Shown in pieces: positions 15,712 through 26,002 of a DNA stretch of 64,000 nt. Where the stretch lies: NCBI RefSeq assembly GCF_016595235.1, contig NZ_JAENHL010000006.1, forward strand, positions 62,001-126,000. The letters are read 5' to 3'. A model generated the notes under the pieces. The model worked only from the letters and a program-made list of their open reading frames with translations. It searched no databases and was not told the origin of the DNA. Made by a program: the position numbers and the translations under genes. Source of the DNA: Taklimakanibacter albus. GTDB taxonomy: Bacteria > Pseudomonadota > Alphaproteobacteria > Rhizobiales > Aestuariivirgaceae. Each line of letters starts with the position of its first letter. Position 1 is the stretch's first letter.

Positions 15712-16896
15712 ATGGAAGGACATCGATTACAACGCTTAGCCGCAGGATTGTTCGCTGCCGCGAGCCTCATGGCCACCGGCGTGGCCCGGGCCGAGGAGCC
15801 GATCGTGATCGGCGCGGCGATCGCCCAGAGCGGCATTATCGCGCCCTATGACGACGGGCCCGCCAAGGCTATGGAGATCGCTGCCGAGGAGATCAACGCC
15901 AAGGGCGGACTGCTCGGGCGGCCGCTCAAGATCATCTATTCCGACACCAAGTCCGACATCGCCTATGGCGCAACGGCGGCGCAGGACGTCATCGACAAGG
16001 GCGCCAACATGGTCGTGGTGACCTGCGACTACGACTATGGCAGCGCCGCCGCGTCGGTCGCCGACGGCGCCGGCCTGATCGCCTTCTCGACCTGCGCCGG
16101 CGATCCGAAATTCGGCCCCTCGGGCATCGGTCCGAACGCCTTCACCATGGCGACGGGTGCTCCCGGCCAGGCGGTGGCGATCACCGAATGGGCCTACGAC
16201 AAGATGGGCTGGCGCAGCGGCTATCTGCTGCTCGACACCACCATCGCCTTCGATGCCAGCTTCGCCGACTTCTTCACCCGCCGCTGGGTCGAGCTTGCCG
16301 GCCCCGAGGGACTGGCCGGCAAGGACACGTTCGGCGGCGAGGACCCGCAGATCGCCAGCCAGATCACGCGCATCAAGGCACTGCCGAAGCAGCCCGACTT
16401 CATCGTGCTCGCCTCCTTCCCGCCGGGCGGAGCGAGCGCCCTGCGCCAGCTGCGCGCTGCCGGCATCAACCAGCCTATCCTTGCCTCCGAATCCTGGGAC
16501 GGCGATTACTGGCTCGATGCCGTTCCCAATCTCAGCGACTTCTACTTCGTGACCTATGGCTCGGTCTTCGGCAACGACACGCGGCCGGCCGTCGTCGACT
16601 TCATGAGCAAGTTCGAGAAGAAATTCGGCCAGCGGCCGGTCACCTCGCATGCGCTCACCGGCTACAGCGTCATCCAGGGCTGGGCCAAGGCGGTCGAACA
16701 GGCCGGAACGCTCGAAGCGGGCAAGGTGCGCGAGAAGCTGGAAGTCTTTGTCGACGAGCCGCTGCTCGCCGGCCCGACGACCTTCACCAAGGATAGCCAT
16801 ATCAACATGCAGCGTGACCTGATCCTGCTCGAGGTCAAGGGCGGCAAGACCGGCAATGTCGTCGGCATCGTCAAGGCGAAGCAGATGCCGAAATAA
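15712..16896 (+). CDS. Branched-chain-type ABC transporter substrate-binding protein
   Basis: A 394-residue periplasmic binding protein (Peripla_BP_6, LivK/amide type). Signal peptide LQRLAAGLFAAASLMATGVARA is followed by PIVIGAAIAQSGIIAPYDDG and EINAKGGLLGRPLKIIYSD, the standard opening. The start ATG 15712 is chosen because GGGGAAG lies 4 bases upstream and a signal peptide follows; the frame extends upstream but without a signal. It feeds the LivFGHM-type genes that follow. The ligand could be an amide or hydantoin, given the flanking hyuB and hyuA (inference). Confidence 0.88.
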   Translation: MEGHRLQRLAAGLFAAASLMATGVARAEEPIVIGAAIAQSGIIAPYDDGPAKAMEIAAEEINAKGGLLGRPLKIIYSDTKSDIAYGATAAQDVIDKGANMVVVTCDYDYGSAAASVADGAGLIAFSTCAGDPKFGPSGIGPNAFTMATGAPGQAVAITEWAYDKMGWRSGYLLLDTTIAFDASFADFFTRRWVELAGPEGLAGKDTFGGEDPQIASQITRIKALPKQPDFIVLASFPPGGASALRQLRAAGINQPILASESWDGDYWLDAVPNLSDFYFVTYGSVFGNDTRPAVVDFMSKFEKKFGQRPVTSHALTGYSVIQGWAKAVEQAGTLEAGKVREKLEVFVDEPLLAGPTTFTKDSHINMQRDLILLEVKGGKTGNVVGIVKAKQMPK

Positions 16897-16918
16897 GCCA
16901 TCTGCGGCGAGTGGCGTC

Positions 16919-17689
16919 ATGATGATCCAACCGGACAGCGGCGGCGCGGACGCCTCCGCGGCAAGCCTGGAAGTCGACGGCGTGGTCGTCGATTTCCAGG
17001 GCCTGCGGGCGATAGAGGATGTCAGCCTCACTTTGCGACCGGGAGAGATTCTCGGCCTCATCGGCCCGAATGGCGCCGGCAAGACGACCTTGATCAACGT
17101 GCTCACCGGCTTTCAGGCGGTGACGCAGGGCAGCGTCCGTCTGGGTGGCGTCGATATCGCCGGCTGGAAGCCGCATGAGCGCAGCCGGCGTGGCCTGGTG
17201 CGCACCTTTCAGAGTGTTCTGCCCTTCGCCGGGCTGACCGCGCTGGAGAATGTCGAGGCGGGCGGCGTCGCGATCGGGCTTGTCCGCGGCGAGGCCCGCG
17301 CCGAAGCTGTCCGCATATTGAGCGAGATGGGTCTCGCCCATGCGGCGAACCGCAAGGCCGGCACGCTGCCCTTCGGCGAGGAGCGCCGCGTCGGTATTGC
17401 CCGCGCCATCGCCATGCGGCCCCGCTTTCTCCTCATGGACGAGCCGGCGGCCGGCTTGAACGATGCCGAATGCCGCGACCTTCAGACGATCGTGCGCGGC
17501 ATATGCGTGTCGCTCAGCTGCGGTGTCCTGTTCATCGAGCACCGCATGTCGATGGTGTTCGAGCTGTGCCACCGCATCCAGGTGCTGCAGCTCGGCCGGA
17601 CGCTGGCGTTGGGCCCGACCGATGCCATCCGCGCTGACCCCAAGGTGCGCAAGGCCTATCTCGGCGAAGACGAGGTGTCGCCGTGCTGA
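16919..17689 (+). CDS. ABC transporter ATP-binding protein, LivG type
   Basis: A cytoplasmic ATPase of about 256 residues. Walker A GPNGAGKTTLINVLTGF is at about residues 50-66, the signature segment is FGEERRVGIARAIA (a variant of the usual LSGG), and Walker B LLMDEPAAGLND follows. The signature differs from the consensus LSGGQ but this LPFGEERRV form is usual in LivG proteins. The start is taken as ATG 16919; 16922 is equally possible. It overlaps the next gene by 7 bases. Confidence 0.87.
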   Translation: MMIQPDSGGADASAASLEVDGVVVDFQGLRAIEDVSLTLRPGEILGLIGPNGAGKTTLINVLTGFQAVTQGSVRLGGVDIAGWKPHERSRRGLVRTFQSVLPFAGLTALENVEAGGVAIGLVRGEARAEAVRILSEMGLAHAANRKAGTLPFGEERRVGIARAIAMRPRFLLMDEPAAGLNDAECRDLQTIVRGICVSLSCGVLFIEHRMSMVFELCHRIQVLQLGRTLALGPTDAIRADPKVRKAYLGEDEVSPC

Positions 17690-18402
17690 AGATCCGCGAC
17701 CTGCATGTCAGCTACGGCAATATCGCCGCCTTGCGCGGTATCTCGCTCGATGTCGGCAAAAGCGAGATCGTCGCCGTGATCGGGCCCAACGGTGCCGGCA
17801 AGTCGACGTTGCTGCTCGCCATTGCCGGCGTGGTGCGCGCGCGCGCCGGCTCAGTCGAATTCGATGGCAGGGCAATCACCGGCCAGCAGCCGGAAGCCCT
17901 GGTCACGACCGGCCTGTCGCTTGTGCCGGAAGGCCGCCACATTTTCGGCTCGCTCTCCGTCGCCGAGAATCTCAGACTCGGCGCGACGGTGAGGCGCGAC
18001 CGGCAGGAGGTCGCCCGCGACATCGACCGCGTGCTCGCCATGTTCCCGATATTGCGTGAGCGCTACCGGCAGCGTGCCAACAAGCTGTCGGGGGGCGAGC
18101 AGCAGATGCTGGCGATCGGCCGCGCCATGCTGGCGCGGCCACGGCTGCTTCTGCTCGACGAGCCCTCGCTGGGACTGGCGCCGTTGATCGTGGCACAGAT
18201 CTACGAGGCCGTTCGCGCCTTGCGTGACCAGGGGGTGACGGCGCTCATCGTCGAGCAGAATGTCGGACGCGCGCTGTCCGCTGCCGACCGCACCTATGTG
18301 CTGAGCTCGGGCGTCATTGCCATGAGCGGGAAATCGGCCGAGTTCGCCGGCAATGCCGCCTTTGATGCCGCCTATTTCGGTGTCGCCGAGGCGGCGCGAT
18401 GA
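17683..18402 (+). CDS. ABC transporter ATP-binding protein, LivF type
   Basis: A 239-residue ATPase with Walker A GPNGAGKSTLLLAIAG (about residues 35-50), signature KLSGGEQQMLAIGRAML (about 128-145) and Walker B LLLLDEPSLGLAP. The GTG start at 17683 overlaps the LivG stop. It pairs with LivG to power the LivH/LivM channel. The order F after G and before H and M departs from the common HMGF order but is seen in other amide-type systems. Confidence 0.9.
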   Translation: MLKIRDLHVSYGNIAALRGISLDVGKSEIVAVIGPNGAGKSTLLLAIAGVVRARAGSVEFDGRAITGQQPEALVTTGLSLVPEGRHIFGSLSVAENLRLGATVRRDRQEVARDIDRVLAMFPILRERYRQRANKLSGGEQQMLAIGRAMLARPRLLLLDEPSLGLAPLIVAQIYEAVRALRDQGVTALIVEQNVGRALSAADRTYVLSSGVIAMSGKSAEFAGNAAFDAAYFGVAEAAR

Positions 18403-19280
18403 TCGTCCTGCAGAATCTCATCGACGCCGTAAGCCTCGGCGCCGTCTATGCGCTCGCCGCGCTCGGCATCGGCCTCATCTTCAGCGTCATGCGCCTGATC
18501 AACTTCGCGCATGGCGAATTGATCATGGTCGGCGGTTTCACCCTCTACACACTGGCCGGTCAGCCGCTTCTGGTGATGATCCTGGCGGCGCTCCTGACCA
18601 GCACGGTGCTGGCGCTCGGCATGGAGCGCGTCGCCTTCCGGACCCTGCGCAAGGCCAGCCCTGCGACATTGCTGATCTCCTCCTTCGCCGTCTCCTACCT
18701 CATCCAGCATATTGTGCTCCTGGCCTTCGGATCACGCGCGATGGGTGTAGCCTTCCTGCCTGAGCTCGGCACCGCCATCGATCTCGGCGGCTTGCGCATT
18801 CCGCTGCTGCAGCTCGTCACCATCGCCGTGACTCTTGTCTTGATGGCCGGGCTTGTCGCCTTCTTCCGGTTGTCCGAGACCGGACTGCAGATGCGCGCCG
18901 CGGCGGAGGATTTCACCATGGCGCGCCTCGTCGGCGTCAAGGCCAATCGCGTGATCGCTTTCGCCTTTGCGATATCGGGTGTGCTGGCCAGCATAGTGTC
19001 TTTCTATCTGGTGGCGCAGACCGGCAGCGTCTCCTACAAGATGGGCGTGAGCATGGTTCTGATCGCCTTCGTGTCCTCGGTCATCGGCGGCATGGGCTCG
19101 ATCGCCGGCGCCGCTCTCGGCGGCTTCCTGGTTGGCATCGTTTCGGTCTCGCTCCAGGCCTATCTGCCGGTCGATTTGCGTCCCTATCGCGACGCCTTCG
19201 TATTCCTGCTGTTCGTGCTCTTTCTTTTCTGGCGTCCGGACGGGCTGCTCGCCAGCCGCGCCGACCGGGACAGGGTGTAG
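18399..19280 (+). CDS. Branched-chain-type ABC permease, LivH type
   Basis: A 293-residue inner-membrane permease with about eight hydrophobic segments. IGLIFSVMRLINFAHGELIM (about residues 25-44) is the LivH hallmark, and MRAAAEDFTMARLVGVKANR is the cytoplasmic coupling loop. SVIGGMGSIAGAALGGFLVG closes the family pattern. It overlaps the upstream ATPase by 4 bases. Confidence 0.9.
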   Translation: MIVLQNLIDAVSLGAVYALAALGIGLIFSVMRLINFAHGELIMVGGFTLYTLAGQPLLVMILAALLTSTVLALGMERVAFRTLRKASPATLLISSFAVSYLIQHIVLLAFGSRAMGVAFLPELGTAIDLGGLRIPLLQLVTIAVTLVLMAGLVAFFRLSETGLQMRAAAEDFTMARLVGVKANRVIAFAFAISGVLASIVSFYLVAQTGSVSYKMGVSMVLIAFVSSVIGGMGSIAGAALGGFLVGIVSVSLQAYLPVDLRPYRDAFVFLLFVLFLFWRPDGLLASRADRDRV

Positions 19281-20332
19281 TGGCCATGGTCGAAAACTCC
19301 CTGTTCCGTCCATTGCAGACCGCGCTGGTCCTGATCCTTGCGCTCATTGCCGTGGCGCTCTGCGCGAGCATCGCGCCGCCGGCTCTGCAGCGCACTGTCA
19401 TCGAGGCGTTGATCAAGCTGACCGTGGTGGTCGGCCTGTTCATCTTCGTCGGCCAGTCCGGCGTGTTCTCCTTCGGCCATGTCGCCTTCATGGCGATCGG
19501 CGGTTATATGTCGGCGATCCTGACCCTGGCACCGGCGCGCAAGGCCACGCTGCTCGATCTGCCGGGGGCGATCGAGGCGCTGCAGCTGCCCTGGCCATTG
19601 GCGCTGGTGGCGGTCATCGTCGCCGTTGGTGTCCTCGCGACGGTGGTCGGCTGGCCCTTCTGCCGCCTGCGCGGCATCGCGCTGCCGATGGCGACATTCG
19701 CGCTGCTCATCATCACTTATGTCGTGGCTTCCAACTGGCAGCAGGTGACCGGCGGCCGTCAGGCGCTGGTCGGCCTGCCGCGTTATGTCGGCCTGTGGAC
19801 GGCGTTCGGCGGCGCCGCTCTCGCCATCCTGGTCGCCGCGGGCTACGCCATGACGCGGCACGCGCTCATGCTGCGTTGCTCGCGCGAGAGCGAGGTCGCC
19901 GCCGCCGCGACCGGCATCGATGTGGAACGCGAGCGGCTGATCGCCTTCGTGCTCAGCGCCATGGTGGTGGCGGCGGGCGGCGTGCTGTTCAGTCATTTCA
20001 TCGGCACGATCACGGCCAGCACCTTCTATCTCGACCTGACCTTCGTGACGCTGACGATGCTCGTGGTGGGCGGCATGCGCAGCCTGACCGGCGCCTGCGC
20101 CGGCGTGGCGCTGGTTTCGCTCGTGTCGGAGCTTCTGCGCTCGGTCGAGCGCGGCGTAGCGATAGGCGACGTCACGATCGCGGCGCCGCCGGGACTGCAG
20201 GAAATCGTGCTTGCCGCGCTCCTCCTGGCCATTCTCGTTTTAAGGCCGGCCGGCCTCCTCGGCGATGCCGAAATCGGCTGGCCGTCCTTCCGGCGCGCTG
20301 CTCCAGCGACCGCAACTCGGCAACAGGGATAA
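19280..20332 (+). CDS. Branched-chain-type ABC permease, LivM type
   Basis: A 350-residue permease with about nine hydrophobic segments. LFIFVGQSGVFSFGHVAFMA (about residues 53-72) is the LivM counterpart of the LivH motif, and REXEVAAAATGIDVERERL (written here with X for S) is the cytoplasmic loop. The GTG start at 19280 overlaps the LivH stop by one base; ATG 19286 is an alternative. It completes the transporter and is followed 7 bases on by hyuA. Confidence 0.87.
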   Translation: MAMVENSLFRPLQTALVLILALIAVALCASIAPPALQRTVIEALIKLTVVVGLFIFVGQSGVFSFGHVAFMAIGGYMSAILTLAPARKATLLDLPGAIEALQLPWPLALVAVIVAVGVLATVVGWPFCRLRGIALPMATFALLIITYVVASNWQQVTGGRQALVGLPRYVGLWTAFGGAALAILVAAGYAMTRHALMLRCSRESEVAAAATGIDVERERLIAFVLSAMVVAAGGVLFSHFIGTITASTFYLDLTFVTLTMLVVGGMRSLTGACAGVALVSLVSELLRSVERGVAIGDVTIAAPPGLQEIVLAALLLAILVLRPAGLLGDAEIGWPSFRRAAPATATRQQG

Positions 20333-20339
20333 TCGGACA

Positions 20340-22388
20340 ATGTTCGTCGCATGCATCGATATTGGTGGGACTTTCACGGATCTGCTGTTGCACCGGAAAG
20401 GGGCCGATCTCGAAATTCACAAGGTGCCGACCACGCCCGGCATGTTCGAGCGCGGTTTCATCGACGCGCTCGCCGCAGCGGCGTCGGCGCATGGAATGAC
20501 GCTCGCAGGCTTCCTGGCGAAGACCGATATGATCGTGCATGGCACCACCGTTTCGACCAATGCACTGGTCGAGGGCAAGGTGGCGCCGACCGGCCTGATC
20601 TGCAATGCCGGCCATCCCGATATCCTCACGCTGCGCGAATCACCGCGCAAGCGCGCCTTCAATATCAAGATCGATTTTCCGCCGCCCTATATCCATCGCA
20701 ACCGCACCTGTGAGGTGCGTGGCCGGATCGACGCCATGGGCGGCGAGGTGATGCCCCTGGCGGAGGAGGACGTGCGTGCCGCCGCGCGTCATTTCAAGGC
20801 GTGTGGCGTCGAGGCGGTGGCAGTGTGCCTGCTGTGGTCGATCGTCAATCCCGCTCATGAGCGGCGCGTGCGCGAGATCCTGGCCGAGGAGTTGCCGGGC
20901 CTGCCGGTGACGCTCAGCCACGAGCTGAACCCGATCCCGCGCGAATACCGGCGCACGATCTCGACCGCCATCAACGCCTCGCTGCATCCGATCGTCAGCG
21001 ACTATGTCGGCCGGCTGACCGCTGCGCTGAAGGAGTCAGGCTATGACGGCGAGCTGCTGATCGCCAATTGCGTCGGCGGCATGATGCCGCCGGAGGAGAT
21101 CGTCGGTCGGCCGATCTACAGCGTCATGTCGGGACCGACGCTGGCGCCGATCGCGGCGATCAATCTGACCAGGGCCGACGATGTCATCGTCGTCGACATG
21201 GGCGGCACCACCTTCGACGTGTCGGCCTTGCGCAATCGCCATCTCGTCGTCACCCCCGAGGCGACCTTCGGCATGGAGATGCTGGGCATTCCGAAGATCG
21301 ATGTCCGTTCGGTGGGGGCGGGTGGCGGCAGCATCGCCTGGGTCGACCCGGGCGGATTGCTGCGGGTCGGACCGCACAGCGCCAGCGCCGTGCCGGGTCC
21401 CGCCTGCTACGGCCGCGGCGGTACCGAGCCGACCGTCACCGACGCCAATGTGGTGCTTGGCATCATCGATCCGGACTATTTCCTCGGCGGCCGCATCAAG
21501 CTCGACCGCGGCAAGGCGGAAGCCGCGATCGGCAAGACGGCCAAGGCGCTCGGCATCGGCCTGGTCGAGGCGGCTTATGCGATCTATTCGACGGCCAATC
21601 ACAATATGATCGGCGCCATCGAGGACATCACCGTCAATGAGGGCATCGATCCGCGCGACAGCTATGTCGTCAGCGGCGGTGGGGCAACGGCCTGCCATAT
21701 CGGCGACATGGCGCGCATCCTCGGCATCAAGAGCTTCATGATTCCGCGTTTCGCCGCGGGCCTCAGCGCCTATGGCGGGTTGATCTCCGACATAAGATGG
21801 GAAGAGACCGGGACGCTCAACACCACGGATCGGCATTTCGATCTCGCCGGCGTCAACCGGCTGCTCGCCGACTTGCGTAAACGAGGCGCGGCGTTCCTGA
21901 AGCGCTCCGGCGTTGCGGGCAAGGCGCAGCGCTTCGAACTGGCCTTCCAGGGCCGCTATCTCTACCAGTCCTGGGATATTGAGGTGCCCTTCGAAACTCC
22001 GAAAGGCAAGCTCGTCAAAGGCGATCTCGCGCGGCTGGTGACGGCCTTCCATACCCAGCATGAGCGCATCTACACGATCAAGGACGAGGGCGACACGGTC
22101 GAGTTCACCACCTGGAAAGTGCGCGCCATCGGCGATACCGGCGGCGCGGCGCGGCGGGGTGCTGCGATCACGCGTCAGCGCGGCAAGCCGAAGCCCAAGG
22201 GGAAGCGCAAGATCTATCTCGGCAAGGGCTATCGCGACATTCCGGTTTTCGAGGGCGCCGCCCTCGGCGCCGGCGCCAAGCTTGCCGGGCCCGCAGTCGT
22301 CGAGCAGCCGACCACCACCATCCTGCTGCTCGACAGGCAGGATGCGACGGTGGATGCGCGCGGCAACCTGCTGGTCGAGATGAAATAG
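20340..22388 (+). CDS. Hydantoinase A/oxoprolinase family subunit
   Basis: A 682-residue HyuA-family ATPase subunit with the actin-like fold. FVACIDIGGTFTDLLLHRKG at the N-terminus is the phosphate-binding motif, VHGTTVSTNALVEGKVAPTG (about residues 64-83) and VIVVDMGGTTFDVS (about 283-296) are the other conserved motifs, and RSVGAGGGSIAWVD follows. With HyuB at 13853 it likely forms an ATP-dependent cyclic-imide or oxoproline-type hydrolase, or a carboxylase; no third subunit or hyuC hydrolase is in the operon. ATG 20340 is chosen because DIGGTFTD normally lies within the first 15 residues. Confidence 0.88.
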   Translation: MFVACIDIGGTFTDLLLHRKGADLEIHKVPTTPGMFERGFIDALAAAASAHGMTLAGFLAKTDMIVHGTTVSTNALVEGKVAPTGLICNAGHPDILTLRESPRKRAFNIKIDFPPPYIHRNRTCEVRGRIDAMGGEVMPLAEEDVRAAARHFKACGVEAVAVCLLWSIVNPAHERRVREILAEELPGLPVTLSHELNPIPREYRRTISTAINASLHPIVSDYVGRLTAALKESGYDGELLIANCVGGMMPPEEIVGRPIYSVMSGPTLAPIAAINLTRADDVIVVDMGGTTFDVSALRNRHLVVTPEATFGMEMLGIPKIDVRSVGAGGGSIAWVDPGGLLRVGPHSASAVPGPACYGRGGTEPTVTDANVVLGIIDPDYFLGGRIKLDRGKAEAAIGKTAKALGIGLVEAAYAIYSTANHNMIGAIEDITVNEGIDPRDSYVVSGGGATACHIGDMARILGIKSFMIPRFAAGLSAYGGLISDIRWEETGTLNTTDRHFDLAGVNRLLADLRKRGAAFLKRSGVAGKAQRFELAFQGRYLYQSWDIEVPFETPKGKLVKGDLARLVTAFHTQHERIYTIKDEGDTVEFTTWKVRAIGDTGGAARRGAAITRQRGKPKPKGKRKIYLGKGYRDIPVFEGAALGAGAKLAGPAVVEQPTTTILLLDRQDATVDARGNLLVEMK

Positions 22389-22402
22389 ACAGCGGTCGCG
22401 CT

Positions 22403-23191
22403 TTAGGCGTCGTCCCACAGCTCCTTGAGCAGGTCACGATTGTAGCCTGAGCTCGCATTCCAGAGTTGCCGCGAATAGGGATGGCTGAACCCGCCTTTCG
22501 CGAGTTCCGCGCTGCTGCCGGTTTCGAGGATGCGTCCACGGCTCATGACGGCGACGCGGTCGCACATATAGGCGACGACCGCCAGATTGTGGCTGACCAT
22601 GACGGTCGTGAAGCGGCGCTCGCGCCGCAGCCGCCGGAGCAGATTGAGCACTTCCGCCTGGACCGAGACGTCGAGCGCCGAGGTCGGCTCGTCGAGCAGC
22701 AATATGCGGGGCTCCAATATGATCGCGCGGGCGATCGCCACGCGCTGGCGTTGTCCGCCCGAGAGCTGATGCGGAAAGCGAAAGCGATGCTCCGGCTTCA
22801 GCCCGACATCGGCGAGGGCGTGCTCGACGCGGCGCTCGATACCGTCCAGTCGCTGGATCAGCAGCGGCTCGGACAAGATCTTGTCGATCGTGTGCCGGGG
22901 ATGCAGCGAACCGTACGGATCCTGCAGCACCATCTGCAGGAGGCGCCGCTGTGCGCCGGTCCGCTGCGGGCCGGCCGGCGCGCCGTCGATACGGATGGCG
23001 CCGGAATAACTGCCGATCAGGCCGGCAATGGCGTTGAGAACCGTGCTTTTACCGGAGCCGGATTCGCCGACCAGTCCGAAGGCCTCGCCTTCGGCGATGT
23101 CGAGGGTCACATTGCGTACGGCGTCGAAGCGGCGCGTTCCCTTGCCGAAGGAAACGCCGAGATCGTCGAGCTGGATCATCGGGGGGGTCAT
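22403..23191 (-). CDS. Oligopeptide-type ABC ATP-binding protein (DppF/OppF-like)
   Basis: A 262-residue ATPase: Walker [21 protein letters not shown] (about residues 36-55), signature HQLSGGQRQRVAIARAI and Walker [21 protein letters not shown]. The short C-terminus lacks the long oligopeptide extension, though HPYSRQLW is the usual trace of it. It is last in a leftward operon whose gene order is binding protein, DppB, DppC, DppD, DppF. It converges with hyuA with a 14-base gap. Confidence 0.88.
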   Translation of the reverse strand: MTPPMIQLDDLGVSFGKGTRRFDAVRNVTLDIAEGEAFGLVGESGSGKSTVLNAIAGLIGSYSGAIRIDGAPAGPQRTGAQRRLLQMVLQDPYGSLHPRHTIDKILSEPLLIQRLDGIERRVEHALADVGLKPEHRFRFPHQLSGGQRQRVAIARAIILEPRILLLDEPTSALDVSVQAEVLNLLRRLRRERRFTTVMVSHNLAVVAYMCDRVAVMSRGRILETGSSAELAKGGFSHPYSRQLWNASSGYNRDLLKELWDDA

Positions 23192-24024
23192 TTCGCCCAG
23201 TTCGCATCGCGCTGCAGCACCGGCAGTTCGGGCCGATCGTCGCCGAGCCGCGGTGCCGAGGCGATGAGGCCCCGCGCATAGGGATGTTCGACCTTGTCGA
23301 GATCGCGGGCATTGATGGTTTCGACCGCCTTGCCGGCATACATGATCATCACCCGGTCGCAGAAGGCCGACACCATGCCGAGATCGTGGCTGATCAGGAT
23401 CAGGCTCATGCCGCGCTCACGGACGAGATCGTCGAGGATGGCGAGAACCTGAAGCTGGACGGTGACATCGAGCGCCGAGGTCGGCTCGTCGGCGATCAGC
23501 ACCTGTGGTTCCGGCATCAGCATCATGGCGATCATCACCCGCTGGCCCATGCCGCCGGAAAGCTGGTGCGGATAGAGATGATAGACCGCCTCCGGGTCGC
23601 GAATCCTGACCGCGCTCAGCGCCTCGATCGCTTTGCCGCGGGCCTGGCCGCGATCGGCATCGGCATGCAGGCGATATGATTCCTCGATCTGATGGCCGAC
23701 CTTCATCACCGGATTGAGCGAGAATTTGGGATCCTGCAGGATCATCGCGATGCGCTTGCCGCGGATCCGGGTCATCTCCTTGGCCGAGGTCTTCAGGAGG
23801 TCATGACCGAGGAGCGCCAGGCGCGTCGCGCTCACCCGGCCGGGCGGCGGCACCAGCCGCATGATCGAGCGCCCGGTGAGCGACTTGCCGGATCCCGACT
23901 CGCCGACGATGCCTAAGCGTTCGCGGCCCAGCGAGAAGCTGACGCCGCGCACCACATCGACATCACCGCGATGCGTCGGAAAGGTGACTCGCAGATTCTC
24001 GACCTCGAGGATGGGATCGCTCAT
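23188..24024 (-). CDS. Oligopeptide-type ABC ATP-binding protein (DppD/OppD-like)
   Basis: A 278-residue ATPase with Walker [21 protein letters not shown] (about residues 35-54), signature [18 protein letters not shown], Walker [21 protein letters not shown] and the C-terminal [18 protein letters not shown] segment. It overlaps both neighbours by 4 bases (ATGA). It hydrolyses ATP together with the DppF-like partner to drive uptake. Confidence 0.88.
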   Translation of the reverse strand: MSDPILEVENLRVTFPTHRGDVDVVRGVSFSLGRERLGIVGESGSGKSLTGRSIMRLVPPPGRVSATRLALLGHDLLKTSAKEMTRIRGKRIAMILQDPKFSLNPVMKVGHQIEESYRLHADADRGQARGKAIEALSAVRIRDPEAVYHLYPHQLSGGMGQRVMIAMMLMPEPQVLIADEPTSALDVTVQLQVLAILDDLVRERGMSLILISHDLGMVSAFCDRVMIMYAGKAVETINARDLDKVEHPYARGLIASAPRLGDDRPELPVLQRDANWAK

Positions 24025-24910
24025 GTCCGCTTCGGGTCCAGCACGTCGCGCAGGCCGTCGCCGAGCAGGTTGAAGCCGAGACTAACTGCAAAAATGGCGA
24101 TGCCGGGGATGGTGGCGACCCACCACTGATCGAGCAGGAAGTCGCGGCCGGTGGAGATCATGGCGCCCCATTCCGGTGTCGGCGGCTGCGCGCCGAGTCC
24201 CAGGAAACCAAGCCCGGCGGCGGTCAGGATGATCCCGGCCATATCGAGGGTCATGCGCACCACGACGGAAGTCGAGCAGAGCGGCACGATATAATGCCAG
24301 ATGATGCGCAGCCAGGACGCGCCCTGAAGTTTGGCCACCTTGACGTAATCGGCATTGCGGACGGTCAGCGTCTCGGCGCGGGCGATGCGCGCATAAGGCG
24401 GCCACGAGGTCAGGGCGATCGCGATGATGGCGCTTTCCAGCCCGGGTTTGATCGCCGCGACGAAAGCGAGCGCCAGGATGAGGCGGGGGAAGGCGAGGAA
24501 GATATCGGTGATGCGCATCAGCACGACGTCGAGCGCGCCGCCGATATAGCCGGAGATGGTGCCGATCAGGAGGCCGAGCGGCACGACGATGGCCACCACC
24601 ATGAGCACGATGCCAAGCGTGATGCGCGCCCCGAAAATGATGCGGGCGAGGATATCGCGGCCGAGTTCATCGGTGCCCAGCCAGTGCTGGGCGCCGGGCG
24701 GCGCCAGGCGCTGCGACAGTGCTTGCGCGGTCGGCGATTGCAGCGGGAGAACCGGGGCGAGCACGGCCGTGACGATGAGTAGGGCGACGATCGCCAGCCC
24801 GATCATCGCCAGCGGATTACGTCGGAAGACCAGCCAGTTGCGGTACCAGCGGCCGAGCGAAGCCTGGCGGCGCGATGCCGGCGCCTCGGTCAGAAGCCAG
24901 TCCGGCGCGC

Positions 24911-24914
<4 letters not shown>
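24021..24914 (-). CDS. Oligopeptide-type ABC permease (DppC-like)
   Basis: A 297-residue permease. The N-terminal WLVFRRNPLAMIGLAIVALL is the DppC cytoplasmic leader plus first membrane helix, PPGAQHWLGTDELGRDILAR is the family-specific periplasmic motif, and the EAA loop ARIARAETLTVRNADYVKVA is at about residues 195-214. Start ATG 24914 overlaps the DppB stop; a long upstream extension of the frame to 25172 is an antisense shadow of DppB. Confidence 0.9.
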
Positions 24915-25981
<1,067 letters not shown>

Positions 25982-26002
25982 CGATGAAGGGGTTTTCCCG
26001 GT

